64,000 nucleotides of DNA from Heterodera schachtii (taxonomy: Eukaryota; Nematoda; Chromadorea; Rhabditida; Heteroderidae): the NCBI GenBank assembly GCA_023374025.1, contig SIJG01000005.1:914782-978781 (forward strand). Reading direction: 5' to 3'. The position numbers and the translations under genes were made by a program. Under the pieces are notes generated by a model. It was not told where the DNA came from and made no database searches. It saw only the letters and a list, made by a program, of their open reading frames with translations. Every line of letters starts with the position of its first letter. Positions within the stretch are counted from its first letter, which is position 1. This document shows, piece by piece, positions 34,877 through 46,914 of the stretch.

Positions 34877-35582
34877 CATCGGATGATGATGAGTAGGGAT
34901 GGGATTCTTAGTTTTTTAACTATTTTTTCTGCGGCTTTAACTCGACGAGAAATGCACGAAAAACACATTCTTTTTCGAAAATTTTTCGTTTTTAGTGCCA
35001 CTATTCATCACTAGGAATCACTATTTTGGAGCTTCGCCACTAAAAAAAACTCTTTTGGAAGTTGGCCACTAAAATAATTTTTTGCCACTATTTTGGCGTT
35101 TCGTCACTATTTTTGCCACTATTTTGGCATTTTTTGGAAAATTTCCCAAAAAAATGTAATAAAAACGAAAAATACACCCCTAAGAATCGACCTAAAAACT
35201 TTTCAAAAAATACACCCCTAAGACTCGACCTAAAAATTTTCAAAAATACACCCCTTAGAATTAGAAAAATTTCACAAAAATTCTTCCCCAATTTTTTTTC
35301 TTGCTCAATATTTGCTAAGAAAATATTTTGCAACTGCAATCAGTGAATAAAATTGTTTGCCTTAATTTTAAATTAAAAAACAGCTATTTAAAAAATTCAC
35401 CCCTAAATTTGGAACTTTTTCGCCACTATTTTTGCCACTATTTTGGCATTTTTTTGTCACTATTTAGTTAATTATTTTGGGATTTTTTATCACTAAAAAT
35501 CCCATCCCTAATGATGAGTTTAGTCCAGCAGACGAAGAAGATGGGCAAAAGAAAGAAGAAAGGGAAACGCAAACAAACGAAG
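34877..35582 (+). pseudogene. Exon of a diverged gene split by a hAT-like element
   Basis: A TTTTCAG acceptor ends at 34876 and a GTAAGC donor starts at 35583. Without the insertion the exon could read SDDDEFSPADEEDGQ..., resembling the DDFTPAEN of the SPRY N-terminus; a basic alternative frame is also open. A paralogue at 46234-46313 lacks the insertion. Confidence 0.45.
34894..35510. mobile_element. hAT-like element inside an exon
   Basis: Ends TAGGGATGGGATTCTTA and TAAAAATCCCATCCCTA; repeat atgatgag at 34886-34893 and 35511-35518. 617 bp with GTCACTATTT words and tandem TACACCCCTAAGA units. The empty site is at 46243-46250. Confidence 0.9.
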
Positions 35583-35690
35583 GTAAGCAAAAAAAAAACA
35601 ACAAAAACTTAAATTTTTTTGGGACTTTTATTTACATATTTTGGCGTTTTTTCTATGTATTAAATAAGTACATATTTTTATACATATTTT

Positions 35691-36085
35691 GGGGTCGATG
35701 GAAGTTCGTACAATGGCGTTTCGTACAATTTCAAAAGGGAATGTCCATATCTTCTTTTTGTTCGTCAGTTAATTCTTCAAAATTGGTATCTTTCGAAAGC
35801 TCTACGTGTTTAGAAGCTATTATTAAGCAGAAGCTAAGCGATTAATCATCTCACCAAAAAGTTATGATTTTTAAAAGACTTAAAAATTCAAGAAAATCCT
35901 AATTTTTTGTAAACTATAAATCTTAACTTTTTGGTGAGATGATTAATCGCTTAGCTTCTGCTTAATGAAAGCTTCTAAACACGTAGAGCTTTCGAATGAT
36001 ACCATTTTGAAGAATTAACTAAAAAGTTATGGACATTCCCATTTGAAATTGTACGAAACGCCATTGTATGAACTGCCTTGACACC
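35691..36085. mobile_element. Near-complete foldback element
   Basis: The whole 395 bp is one hairpin: GTACAATGGCGTTTCGTAC on the left is answered by GTACGAAACGCCATTGTA on the right, with short unpaired centre near 35880-35925. Repeat catatttt at 35683-35690 and 36086-36093. The arms contain TCTTTCGAAAGC / GCTTTCGAATGATACCA words shared with 6060-6275 and 43990-44060. Confidence 0.85.
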
Positions 36086-36093
36086 CATATTTT

Positions 36094-37224
36094 GGACTCT
36101 TTCGCATTTTTTCGTACATATTTTCATTTTTTTTTTACATATTTTGAGAATTTTTAAATTAAAAAAATATCTTGTGAAAATAATTTTTTTTGAAAAAGTA
36201 CCCTAAAACATCGGTGTTTTTTTCCAAAAAAAAAAGGATACTAAAATAATTTTAAAAATACTAAAAAGTGATTCTAAGCCTATTTAGATTATGATTTTTT
36301 AAATTTTTTTTATTTCATACCTATTCAAATTTATTTTCGGCAAAATGATGACCCAAAAACGAAAGGAGCAAAAAAAAGTATTCAACATTCTCAGTATGAC
36401 AATTATTTTTGATTTAATTTATTGCCGAAGGAAAGTCAAAAATGGAGAAGGACAATCCGTCAGTAATAATCCGTAAGCAAATTTATTTTTTAAATACCAA
36501 ATTTATTAAAATCATTTGAAATTATTTTAATCGCTCAAAAAGTAAATGAATATTTGTGTTATTTTGTAAAAAATATGAAATAAACATTTAAAACAATTAA
36601 CTAATAGTTTACATTTTAAAACAATTAAATGATAATTTACATTTTAAAACAATTAAATGATAATTTCACTAGATGGTCAATTAATTAAAGTATAAAGTAA
36701 CTAGAAAGATTAAAGAATCTATGTAAATTGTATTTGTTAAATATAGGAATATTTGGTGCTAGGTCGATGCGAAAAAACTCAGCTATTGATAAAAATAATT
36801 AAATTTAATTACTCTATTCATAATACATCGTTTCACTTTTTATCTCCCAGTTCCAAAAAAATTGAATTTTTGTCTCCGTGGTCTATGTGTTAGTCATCAA
36901 AAACAAAGTGAGGAGAGAGTGGGAGGTTCGAGTCTGTTGTGCAACATGAATATTTTAATTTATTTTTGTCCAAAAATTAAAAAATGGCGATTTCCGGAAA
37001 TTATTAAAATGCTTGCGATCATGGACAATCAAAATTGATTTTTGTATTTGGAATAAATCTTTTAAAAATGAGGCTTTCTGATTCTGCTTTTGAAAATTTT
37101 CAACTTCGAGTTGTGTTTATGCGCCGCGCCGTCTTGGTGCTAAGCTTGACCATGATTTCGGCTTTGGGGAGGGTTTCCCCACCCGCCCGGATGGCGATCC
37201 TTTTTTTTTACTTTTCTCCGCTCT
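36094..37224. other. AT-rich spacer with tRNA-like patch
   Basis: An inverted copy of the SPRY upstream box (GGCAAAATGATGACCCAAAA) is at 36340. A plus-strand tRNA-like patch (TGGTCTATGTGTTAGTC then GGTTCGAGTC) is at 36872-36935, without convincing stems. 37120-37205 is a fragment of the SPRY upstream module. No gene. Confidence 0.4.
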
Positions 37225-37672
37225 GTTTTATTTTTCCCAACTTATCCGGTCTTTAGTTCTTGGTAACAGGTCGATTAATAAGTCTCAGAAAACGATTCGA
37301 TCACTCTATCAAACAGATCAAATGCATCAGAATGCAAAATTTATGGGAAATTGGGTGGACTTGTATACTGATTGGCACAATGGTGATGGCTTTTGGGTAG
37401 GTTGAGGGGTAATGACGGCAATATGCTCAACCCAAAATGCTCTGGGATTTGTTGACCCAAACTTATATCCGTTTTTTAATACATGATTATTTGTCAATGT
37501 TTTCCTTATAATAAGTTCCTCTCTTTAAAGCCTTAATCTGGGGACACTACAAAACATGGAAGGAAATCGAAATGGGGCAAACATAAAAGTCGCTCACCCG
37601 TTACTTTTTAAGCTTACAGAATTTAATATTTCGAATTCGGATAAATTCAGAAATGGTGAGTAGCCGTATCCA
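37225..37672. repeat. Second copy of the 16915-17345 block
   Basis: About 430 bp nearly identical to 16915-17345, including the NWVDLYTDWHNGDGFW reading and the agaaatggtgagtagccgta end. Confidence 0.6.
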
Positions 37673-37924
37673 ACAATTTGGGATCACAAATGACGAAAGA
37701 CAAAATCATGATCGTCAAAATTCTTGCTATTGCGGTTGTTGACTCAAAATCGTTGAAAATCAGTTTTGGAAAATATTTTTACAGAAGTTCAAATTCGGGT
37801 TCGGGATTCGAAATATCACGATTCTAAGTTCAGAATTCGTGATCAGCGACCCCGTATAAAAATTGGTTTTAAAAATTTACATATAGAAAAAAATTGTTAT
37901 GGGGCGTAAACTGCACAAGTACCA

Positions 37925-38845
37925 AACTTTTTTTTTTGCTTAATTGATTTGAAGAAAGGAACTCAAAAAACGCATTTCCGCGTAAAAATTTTTAATCTGG
38001 ACGTCATTTTTCGTCACTGAAAATATCTATTTTGGCGTTTTGTCACTTAAAATAGTGTAAATTCACTTTTTTGGCGTTTTGTCACTGTTTTTTACTATTT
38101 CGACATTTTTTGGAAAATTCCTTAACAAAAATGTAATAAAATCAAAAATACACCCCTAAGAATCGATCTAAAAAAATTCAAAAATACACCCCTAAGAATC
38201 GATCTAAAAAAATTTCAAAAATACACCCCTAAGAATCGATCTAAAAAAATTTCAAAAATATACCCCTAAGAATCGATCTAAAAAAATTTCAAAAATACAC
38301 CCCTAAGAATCGATCTAAAAAAATTTCAAAAATACACCCCCTAAGAAACGACCAAAAATTTTTTTAAAAATACACCACTAAGAATTTGAAAATTTTTTAA
38401 ATGGTGATTTCAAAAATATTTTGGTATTTGAATATTTTGTTTGAAAAATTATTCAATGATTTTATCAAAATCTTTTTTTTTATTTATTTTTGCATAATTT
38501 TAGAACATTTTTGGGAAAAGGAGTGATTGATTATTTATACGTTTTTTACGGCGCGTTTTTTTCAAAAACTTTTTGGGAACATAGGGGGAGGGTCCGGCGG
38601 TGCCGATAGGCGCCGCCGGAAAATTTGAAAGTTTCAGTTCAATTTATTAACAGAAATTATACAAAAATTACTAATTTTTTAAAAAAAATTTAAAAAAAAA
38701 TTTCCGAAAATTTCCGACTTTTCATCAAAAATTTCGGAAATCGGAAGTCGGAATTCCGGCGACCAACATTTTTCGGAAGTCGGAATTCCGACCCCAAAAA
38801 TGTCGGAAATCGGAAGTCGGAAATCGGAATTCCGTGCCATCCCTG
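37925..38845. mobile_element. Composite hAT-like remnant with tandem 36-bp units
   Basis: The left part resembles 27743-28322. About six tandem copies of a 36-bp TACACCCCTAAGAATCGATC unit lie at 38144-38345, the hairpin core at 38593-38620, and the right end is an array of AAATCGGAAGTCGGAATTCC ending GTGCCATCCCTG. No matching left end, so it is truncated or two fused elements. Confidence 0.6.
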
Positions 38846-38849
38846 GACC

Positions 38850-39630
38850 TTAGGAGTAAACAACATACATGAAAAAAGGGGGGGTCAACCAAAATTTTTG
38901 CGAAATGGTCTGGAGGGGGGGGGGGGGGGGGGGTCAGCTCCCAGTTTTGCGAAATGGCCCAGCCATGTAATTTGACGACCTTTTTTTTGCTTTTCAAAAT
39001 CTCTTTTTTTTGCGGCTCGATTTTTCAAAGAAAATTTCGCGAAAATGGGTCCGGCGGCGCCGAAAGGCGCCGCCGAGAATTTTTTTGTAATTTTAATGCT
39101 ATTTGTAAGCAGATTTTGTCTAAGAAATGACTCCACCAAATTTTGAGATTTTTGGTTAATTTTTTAAGAAAAAATAGGATTTTTGGGGGCCGGCCGGGAA
39201 AATTTTAAGAATTTTTAGTGAATTTTGTTAAGAAAATAGCCAATTTTTTAAAAATTTTCCTCTTTTCCCCTTCGTACGACCCCTAACAAAATGATTAAAC
39301 GAGCCGGGTACTTAACAAACCATGGTTTAATAACGATTATTGACCGATATGCAAAGAAATGGGCTCTTATGCAGTTTAACCCCCATAAATTTTTTTCACA
39401 TTTCAAAATTAAAAATGCCAATTAATAGATTTTCGGGGTCGCATTCAAATTTTCAACAAAGTTCACATTCACTGCGAAAAACCAATTTGGCCGTTCGTTA
39501 TTGTTTTTGATTTTTTGTAATTGGAATAAAATCTTTTAAAAATGAGGCTTTTTATTCTAAAATTCTGTTTTTGAAAATTTTCATCTTCGAGTTCTATTTA
39601 TGCCCGTCTTTGTGCTTACAAATTAGCTTG
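38850..39630. repeat. Third copy of the spacer at 28500-29320
   Basis: Same order as 28520-29320: G run at 38916-38933, GGCGCCGAAAGGCGCCGCC at 39055-39073, empty sites of the 7264 and 8200 elements at 39270 and 39342. No gene. Confidence 0.6.
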
Positions 39631-40213
39631 ACCTCGATTTGTTATGTGAACCATTTTTGCCCAACAAAATTTATCCCAAAACTCCATGGACACTTGAGGC
39701 ATGCCTCTCCTTTGTAAGAAAATTAGTGTTGGAGTCGAGAACCAGGGACGGTCCCAGAATTTGGCTTTTGGGGAGGGCTTCACCACCCGAACCGCCCGCC
39801 GACGACACATTTTTTTTTTTTTTGCTTTTCATCACTATTTTTTTATTTTTAAAGATTTTTAAAAAATTCGATAAAGATCAAATATTAAAATTTATTCTCC
39901 TTCGCAGACTTATTTATCTTCCCATGATTATCTTTATCTCTCTCTCTGTCTCTCTCTTTCTCTCTCTCTCTCTTTCTTTCTTTCTCTCTCTCTTTCTCTC
40001 TCTCTCTTTCTCTCTCTCTCGCTCTCTCTCTCTCCCGCGCCCTCTCTCTCTCTCTCTCCTCTTTATTTCTCTCACTGTTATAGAGTTTTTTCTGTCCTCC
40101 TTGTCTTTCTCTTTTTTCTCTATTATTCCCTTTGTCTCTTACTCACTTAAAAAATGTCTAACCAATTCTATTTGCATTTTGTTCTTCTCTTCCCTTCCAT
40201 ACATATTTTGAAC

Positions 40214-40886
40214 TAGAGCTGCACGGGTCCGGGTACCCGACCGGGTCCCAGACCCGGATACCCGGTTTTTTCACTACCCGGACCCGGACCCGGACCCGGT
40301 TTTTTGGAAATCCAATACCCGGTACCCGACCCGGTAGGTCCGGGTCCAACCGGGTATTAAAATAGACTGGTAAGAATGCTAAAGTATTTTTAATTTTCTT
40401 TTTGTATACCCATGGGTTTCCTATCGACAAAATATGATTAATTTACACATTTTTATCATTTTTTAAATGAAAATCCGTACAAATTGAGCCTACTAATCCC
40501 AATAACCAACCTTTTTTGTTGAAAATCTGTTAACAAATTACACTCAAATTTTCAAAATTTTTCCCGGCGGCGCCTATCGGCACCGCCGGACCACCCCTGC
40601 CCCGAAAAGTTTTTAGAAAAAGCGCACCGCAAAAGTGGGTTTAATTGCAATAAAAAAATTGGACAAATAATAATTAACTTTTATTACAGAAAAAAATTTC
40701 TGTAAAATAATAATTTTGAAGGAAATAAAAATTAAAAATTTCTTCAATAGCTGATTTCACCGGGTACCCGATACCCGACCCGGTACCCGGTTTGAAAACT
40801 GGTACCCGACCCGGTACCCGGCTTTTCAGTACCCGGTAATACCCGGACCCGGTTTTTGCCCAAATACCCGGACCCGTGCAGCCCTA
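40214..40886. mobile_element. hAT-like element, ACCCGG-word family
   Basis: Ends TAGAGCTGCACGGGTCCGGG and the complement of TAGGGCTGCACGGGTCCGGG. Repeat ttttgaac at 40206-40213 and 40887-40894, empty site at 9768. Ends are arrays of ACCCGGACCCGGTACCCG; hairpin core at 40563-40590. It sits between the CT tract and upstream box of S5. Confidence 0.9.
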
Positions 40887-40952
40887 TTTTGAACATAAGA
40901 AATCAAAAAATAAATGTTCGCAAATAAGAAGAATGTTTGATTTTTGCTTCTC

Positions 40953-41101
40953 CCGCTTTTTGGGTCATCATTTTGCCGGAAATTACATATAAACTCTGTC
41001 CAAGTCATTTATTTATTTATTATTTTATTTGTCCAACAGAAAAATATTTATGTAATAAAATTTAAAATATAACCTTGTTTTAGAGGTATCAAATTTCAAA
41101 A
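40953..41101 (+). promoter_or_regulatory. S5 upstream box and acceptor
   Basis: CTTTTTGGGTCATCATTTTG at about 40956-40975 and TTTTAG ending at 41083, 18 bp before the ATG. Confidence 0.5.
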
Positions 41102-43732
41102 ATGTCAATTTCGACCAATTCAATTAATTGTGGAGATGATTTCAAATCAGCAGAAAATGGGGGTAAATCGGAGAGAAATTGAAATTTTGGAATTTTGGTT
41201 GAAATTAAATAAATAATTAAATTCATAATTTAATTTTATATATTTTTTAGAAGTGAATGTCGATGCAATTTGTTTGGAAAATGGACAGGAAACAGAATTG
41301 AAAATGGCCAAATTGGAACTCGAAAATGTGAAGAAAATGGCCAAATTGGAAATCGAAAATGTGAATTTTGTTATAAAAAAAATTCGATTAAAAATATTAT
41401 TAAAAATTTAGAAGGAACAAAAGTTAAAGCTGCAGGAAATGATGGTCGAACAGAAGGCATTGAAGGAAAAAATGGCCAAAATTGAACAGGAAAAGGAGAA
41501 AAACGGTAAAATAAATAAAAATGATTTTATGGAATTATGATTTTGAATAATTAAGTAAAATTAATGATTGTTCATTTACGATTGCCAAATGTTTGAGTGA
41601 TACAATATAAAAATTATATTGTCATAGAATGGTTGAGAATTTAATTATTTAGGAATATCAATATTAATTATTAAAACTTTGAAACCACTCAACAAGGCAA
41701 AGACCTTAAAAATAAATAAAATTACTATTTTTAAAGTTTACATTTAAATTTAAAATTAATTCAATTTTAAGCCATTGCTGCGGATCAATTGACAAAAATT
41801 TTGGAAAAAATCTCAGAAATGGAAAAGCAGCAAAAACAGCAGAACGAAAACACGACAAAAGGTGAGGGAATTTCAGGCGAAAGAATATTTATTTACTTAA
41901 TAAAAAGTTTTTTATAAATCTTTTTTATTAATGTTAAAATATTTATTTAATTAAATATCTATTGTTAATTTAAAAATTAGTTTTAGCTACTTGAAAAGAA
42001 AGTAAAAACAGTTCTTTTGTTAATACGATATTTGAAAAATGAAAAATATTTGGGGTACTAAAACATTTTTATAAATGATATAAATATCATTTGTCATCAA
42101 TTTTAAGTAAATAACTAATTATATTTTAAGCTGTTGAGGAACGATTCTCACAATTACAAAATGATCAGAAGATTATTTTGGAAAAAATCACTGAAATGGA
42201 AAAACAGAAAAAACAGCAGAACGAAAACACGACAAAAGGTGAGGGAATTTTAAGCGAAGAATAATTACAGCAATAAGTATTAAAAAGTTATTTTTCTAGA
42301 GGATATTATATGAATTAAGAATATTCATTTAATTAATTGTCCAATTTAAATTGTAAAATTAATTTTAGCAACTTCTGATCAATTCTCAAAAATGCAAAAT
42401 GATCAGAAGATTCTTTTGGAAAAAATCAGTGAATTGGAGAAACGGAAGCAGAGAAAGGTGAATAAATTTGTAAAGGTTAAAAACAAAAATATTTTTAATA
42501 TTTTCTTATTATGTAATTAATAAAAATACATGAATTATTTTAGGCACTTTTAAATTTCCGACAGAATTATTGGGATGCCAATGTTTGTCATGAGAATCTC
42601 GAAATCATTGGCCACAAAAATCTCATTGTCCATTATAAAGGAATTGAACTTGGTATTTTTCATAATTTACTTATTTGTTAGTTATATATTTCTTCTCTAA
42701 ATATTTTTCTTCCGTCTTCGCATTTCTCCCAAAAGTTTGGTGTTCCGTCTTTGCTGTACATCCGTTTTTGCTTAACAATAATTCGTCTGACATTTTTTAC
42801 TACGAAATTTCAATCGGAAATAAGGGAAGGTAAGCAATTTTTAATTTTTTTAATAAAAAACAAGAAAGAGAAGTAAGATTCTTTAAATTATTTAAATATC
42901 ATTTGAATTGTTCTTATTGGGACAGCTCGTTTCCCCTCCCCCCCCCCCGGCCGTTTCCCCCCAGAGAAATTTTTTTTTAATTTGTTGACTTAGAAATTTT
43001 TCATGAAAAAAATCTTAGAAAGTTTTTCATAATAAAATTCTATGAAACAGATTTTTTTGAGAACGATTTTTTGGAAAATTTTTTGAAAAATCTTAATAAT
43101 TCACCATAAAAATTTCTCAAAAAATTTTTTTCTTAGAATTTTCTTAAGAAAAAAGTTTCTAAGATTTTTTCTTGAAAAATTTCTAAGTTAGCAAATTTAA
43201 AAAAAAATTTCTCGGGGGGAAACGATGCGGGGGGGGGGGGGGAATGAAGTACACCCGTTCTTATTACTCCTTTATTTTTTTTGTTCAGTCGGCTCATTTT
43301 CGGATTCGCACTCAAACAGCAGAACAAATTGGATGGAAGAATGGGAAATGGCGCTTATTCATATGAAAGCGATGGCAAGATTTGGATTAACGGAGAAAGA
43401 CAAGAAATAAATGACGAATATTCCTACGGTGTTGGTGATACCGTAGGAATTGGCGTCAATTCGGCTACTCAACAGATCATTTTCACGAAAAACGGACAAC
43501 GTTTGGGTTAGCAAATGAATAAATAATTAAACAAATTTATTATTATTTTAATTTTTATTTAAGTGATTTTTATATAAATCCCTTAACTTTTTTCACAGAT
43601 TCCGTTGATTTTTTCGTTGCGCCATCTTTTGCTGATGTTTCTTTTTATCCATTCGTCTCTTTGGCTTACTCTGATGACCAAATTGAGGCGAATTTTGGGC
43701 CCAATTTTAAATTCGATTTGGCAACTCTCTGA
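41102..43732 (+). CDS. S5: coiled-coil SPRY domain protein (intact)
   Basis: Exons 41102-41162, 41251-41360, 41412-41505, 41772-41861, 42131-42238, 42369-42457, 42544-42652, 42736-42829, 43289-43506, 43599-43732 join in phase to 368 residues. N-terminus MSISTNSINCGDDFKSAENG. Coiled coil about 40-184, SPRY 185-368 (SRLIFGFALKQQNKLDG, YSYGVGDTVGIG, NFGPNFKFDLATL). Exon 1-2 structure is closest to S1. The donors at 41862 and 42239 are GT where S3 has GC. A 338-bp inverted-repeat element occupies the intron before the main SPRY exon, shared with S6. AATAAA is near 43831. Confidence 0.85.
42919..43256. mobile_element. Inverted-repeat element with 9-bp TSD in S5 intron
   Basis: Repeat gttcttatt at 42910-42918 and 43257-43265. 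The ends are a C-rich left arm and a G-rich right arm, with complementary GAAAAATTTCTAAGTTAGC-type arms inside. A 9-bp target repeat suggests a Mutator-like rather than hAT-like mechanism. The same insertion is in S6. Confidence 0.7.
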
Positions 43733-45789
43733 GGACGAAGAAATATTCACTATAACTGATCAATTTTTTCTTTATTAAATTTTTTTTATGCTTTTCTTCT
43801 TCATTTGATAATTTGGTTTTGAATTTTTTAAATAAAGCAATTTAAACCGAAATATTGTTATTTATTCATAAAAAGTTTTCATCCTGCAGTTTTTTACTAT
43901 GTTGAACAATTGTTAGAGCATACTAAGCTCACTTGGGAGTCTAAAATTTTGATCACTCCCGATGTTTTTGGTTATAACTTTTTTCTTTGTCATCCAAATT
44001 AAACATTTTGGTATCATTCGAAAGCTTAATCTGTTTAGAAGATTTTTCTAAGCTTTATTGCTTCGCGATTAGACAATTACCAAAAAAGTTATACATGAAA
44101 ATTGCGAAAAGTCGAAATTTTTGAAGTTTTTACTTAGGTATTAAAATTTTTTTTAAATAGCTTAACATTGAGCTTTTGGTCAAGTGTTACGAAATAGTGC
44201 CTTCTCGGTTTTGCGTCAATTATAGATATTTGGGACACCGGTGGTGCCGACAGACGTCGCCAGTGGAAAAATTGGAAATGTCGACTTTTCGTGAAAATAA
44301 TTTAAAAAATTCACCATTTTTATGTGTGCTTCTTAATATTTATTATAGGAAAGGTATGCTTGGTAAAATGGTCAATTCACCAAAAATTGAAGTGCCTTAT
44401 ATTTTCGTAACGGAGCATTTTTTTTATTTAAATGCTAAGGCAATATAAAATTAAAAAATGATTCATTGTCGTAATGCCACTGTCCAATTGTCCGCTTCTG
44501 TCCAAATGTCCGGGAGCCCTGATTCAAATAGAATAATGCATGCCGTTTTGTGCACTCTTTCATCTATTCCTGCTGGTGCTTTGTCCGTCCGATCTGCTAA
44601 TCCTTTTCCCATCTGCTGCAGATGCCCTCACTCCAATCGCTTTTCTCCATTTTCGGCAAATACATTACGCCCACCCCCCTCACCTCCCCCGCTTGCTTTT
44701 TGTTTTTTCCAACTTATCCGGTCTTTAGTTCTTGGTAACAGGTCGGTTCATAAGTCACAGAAAACGATACAATAACTCCAACAAACAGATCAAATGCATC
44801 AGAATCCAAAATTTATATTAAAAATTGTGCCGATAAAGAAGATGACATTGATGAGCTGATCAGTGTCGACATAAAGCATTTCACAATGATAGTTTAGTTA
44901 CAATTGGGGGCGCCGGACTTTTCGACAGCAAAGGACATTTTGACAGAAATATTATAAATTTTAGGAGGGGTCTTTTAGACAGTAAAATGTAATTAAGTTT
45001 CAAATTCAGGGGCGTAAAACCGTAAAATTTTATCAAAAACAACAAAATTAGGCCAAATCAGTATGTGCCGATAGGCGCCGCCGGGAAAAGTTTTGTAATT
45101 TTTAATGCGATTTGTTAACGGTTTGTCCACAAAAATGACCAAATTTTGCGATGTGAGCCGATTTAAGAAAAGATTCTGGCGATTTTCCCCAAAAGCCTCA
45201 AAAATGCTCAAAATTTCTCAAAAAACCACAAAATGAGACTAAAGCCTCAGATCTTTGATCCTTTGAGCTATAAAGCTCTGAAGTGATCTGATACAAGGGT
45301 TTTTTGATCAACATAAGTTATATTTATTAGTATGATTTTTATCAGATTTTTATCAAGTGCACAAAAAAGTTACATGTCTTCAAAGTTTTGTACTTAAATT
45401 TAGCTTGGGTCATGGAAGTCGGCGAAATGCCAAGAAATCCTGGATTTATAATTTGCTTTTCCTCCGGCAATAAATTTTTTTTTGTTTATTTATATCCCAA
45501 TCTTTTTTTTTGTTGTTTTCTACTGTTTGTGCCATCTTTTTGGATCACAATTTGCCGAACACACAAAGATAAATGAACCATAAACGCTGAATTGTGAGAA
45601 TAAATTCAAATATCTTTTATTATTTTTTTTTGCCCATCGCATTTTCTTTCATTTTTGGGTCATCATTTTGCCGTAAATTATTTATTTTTTGGCGTATAAA
45701 TATGAACGCAAATTCAGCAATTGACTTTCTGAACCTTAAATTCATTTTAAAAACAAAATTCGATTGGAATTTTAGGTTTTAAAATTAAA
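43733..45789. other. S5 3' flank, duplicated spacer, no gene
   Basis: GATCACTCCCGAT at 43951 is broken by a partial palindrome (TTGGTATCATTCGAAAGC near 44010). 44157-44830 duplicates 22130-22345 and 16690-17010. Hairpin-core remnants at 44234 and 45068. 45652-45671 carries the TTTTTGGGTCATCATTTTGC box of the SPRY genes ahead of the next gene. Confidence 0.5.
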
Positions 45790-46313
45790 ATGCCATCATT
45801 AACCACCACTTTTTCATCAGCGGACGAATTCACTCCACTCCAACGTAAAATATTTTGTTTAAAATAATTAATTTTTATTTTCAGCAATTTTTCCAAATCT
45901 GAGCACATCGGAGGAAATGAGTGTTTTAATTGGCAGAATGGCTGAGCTGAATCGCACGAAGACAATTAGACAATCAATGCATGTTCGACTGATTTGTTTG
46001 GACAAGACGGAAACGGTAGGAAAAGGGGGGATACAGTATCAAAATTATGCGGTTACTAAAGGGAGTTACGGATCATCACGAATATTCCATCCATTTTGAC
46101 CAATTCTGAACCTTAGCCCAAATTAAAACCAAAAAATATGCTAACCAAAAGAAACCCTATGGTTTTTCAAAAAAAAAATAAATGTGCCAACTTTTAAGTG
46201 ACGTCAAAACCTTGATTTTTTAAATATTTTCAGGATCGTATGATGATGAGTTTAGTCCTGCAACGAAGAAGATGGGCAAAAGAAAGAAGAAAGGGAAAAG
46301 CCAACAAACGAAG
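45790..46313 (+). CDS. N-terminal exons of a diverged family member or unknown gene
   Basis: Exons 45790-45844, 45885-46015 and probably 46234-46313 have proper acceptors and donors. The reading starts MPSLTTTFSSADEFTPLQ, whose ADEFTP recalls the GDDFTPAE of the SPRY proteins, then MSVLIGRMAELNRTKTIRQS. The shared upstream box 107-138 bp before the ATG supports kinship. The third exon has two open frames and an indel relative to 34877-35582. Downstream, the gene is cut by the 46429-51930 insertion, so it is probably dead or truncated. Confidence 0.5.
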
Positions 46314-46623
46314 GTAAGCAAAAAAAATAAGTTAAAAAATTTAAATTTGTTTTTGAATTATTCTACATTTGGAAAATATGTATTTGATTAAGGCAAAAAT
46401 TCAAATCTGAAAAACAAGCAATCATGACTAGGGCCCGGATTATAAGTTTTTACTTATTTTTTCTACGGCTTTAACTCGACGGGAAATGCACAAAAAATAC
46501 TACCCCTAAGAAACGACCCAAAAAATTTCAAAAAATATACCACTAAGAAATGAAAAAGTTCTTAAAAATTCAATCTCCAAAATGTTTTTGAACGAGTTTT
46601 TTACCCCAAAAATTTAAATGTAC

Positions 46624-46893
46624 TGTTCGGGAGACACCATTTGAATATGTGTGGCATTATGTTTTATCTTTTTCCCCCTCCACACATACACTGTTTGACC
46701 CCTCATTTATTTTTGCATAAATACCCCTCCTCCATCCTCCCTCATTCACTTCTTCTGTTCACTTTGTCATTTTCTCCCTTCTTCCTCTGTGACCCCATTC
46801 TAATCAATATTTAATTTATTGTTCGCCTTGTCCCCTTTTTATTTTGTTTGAATAAACTTTTGGTTTATTCACTGTGGACTTGTCGGCGTAACA
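46624..46893 (+). repeat. 5' LTR
   Basis: TG...CA ends. A TATA-like tgcataaatacc is near 46714 and AATAAA near 46851. Identical to the 3' LTR except one base. Confidence 0.95.
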
Positions 46894-46896
46894 AAT

Positions 46897-46914
46897 TGGC
46901 GACGCCCGTTGCTG
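46897..46914 (+). other. Primer binding site candidate
   Basis: TGGCGACGCCCGTTGCTG starts 3 bases after the 5' LTR. TGG is the expected complement of a tRNA CCA end; the tRNA was not identified. Confidence 0.6.

Noticed and set aside
38144..38345. CRISPR-like array
   Set aside because: The repeats are directly adjacent without distinct spacers, in a eukaryotic transposon context.
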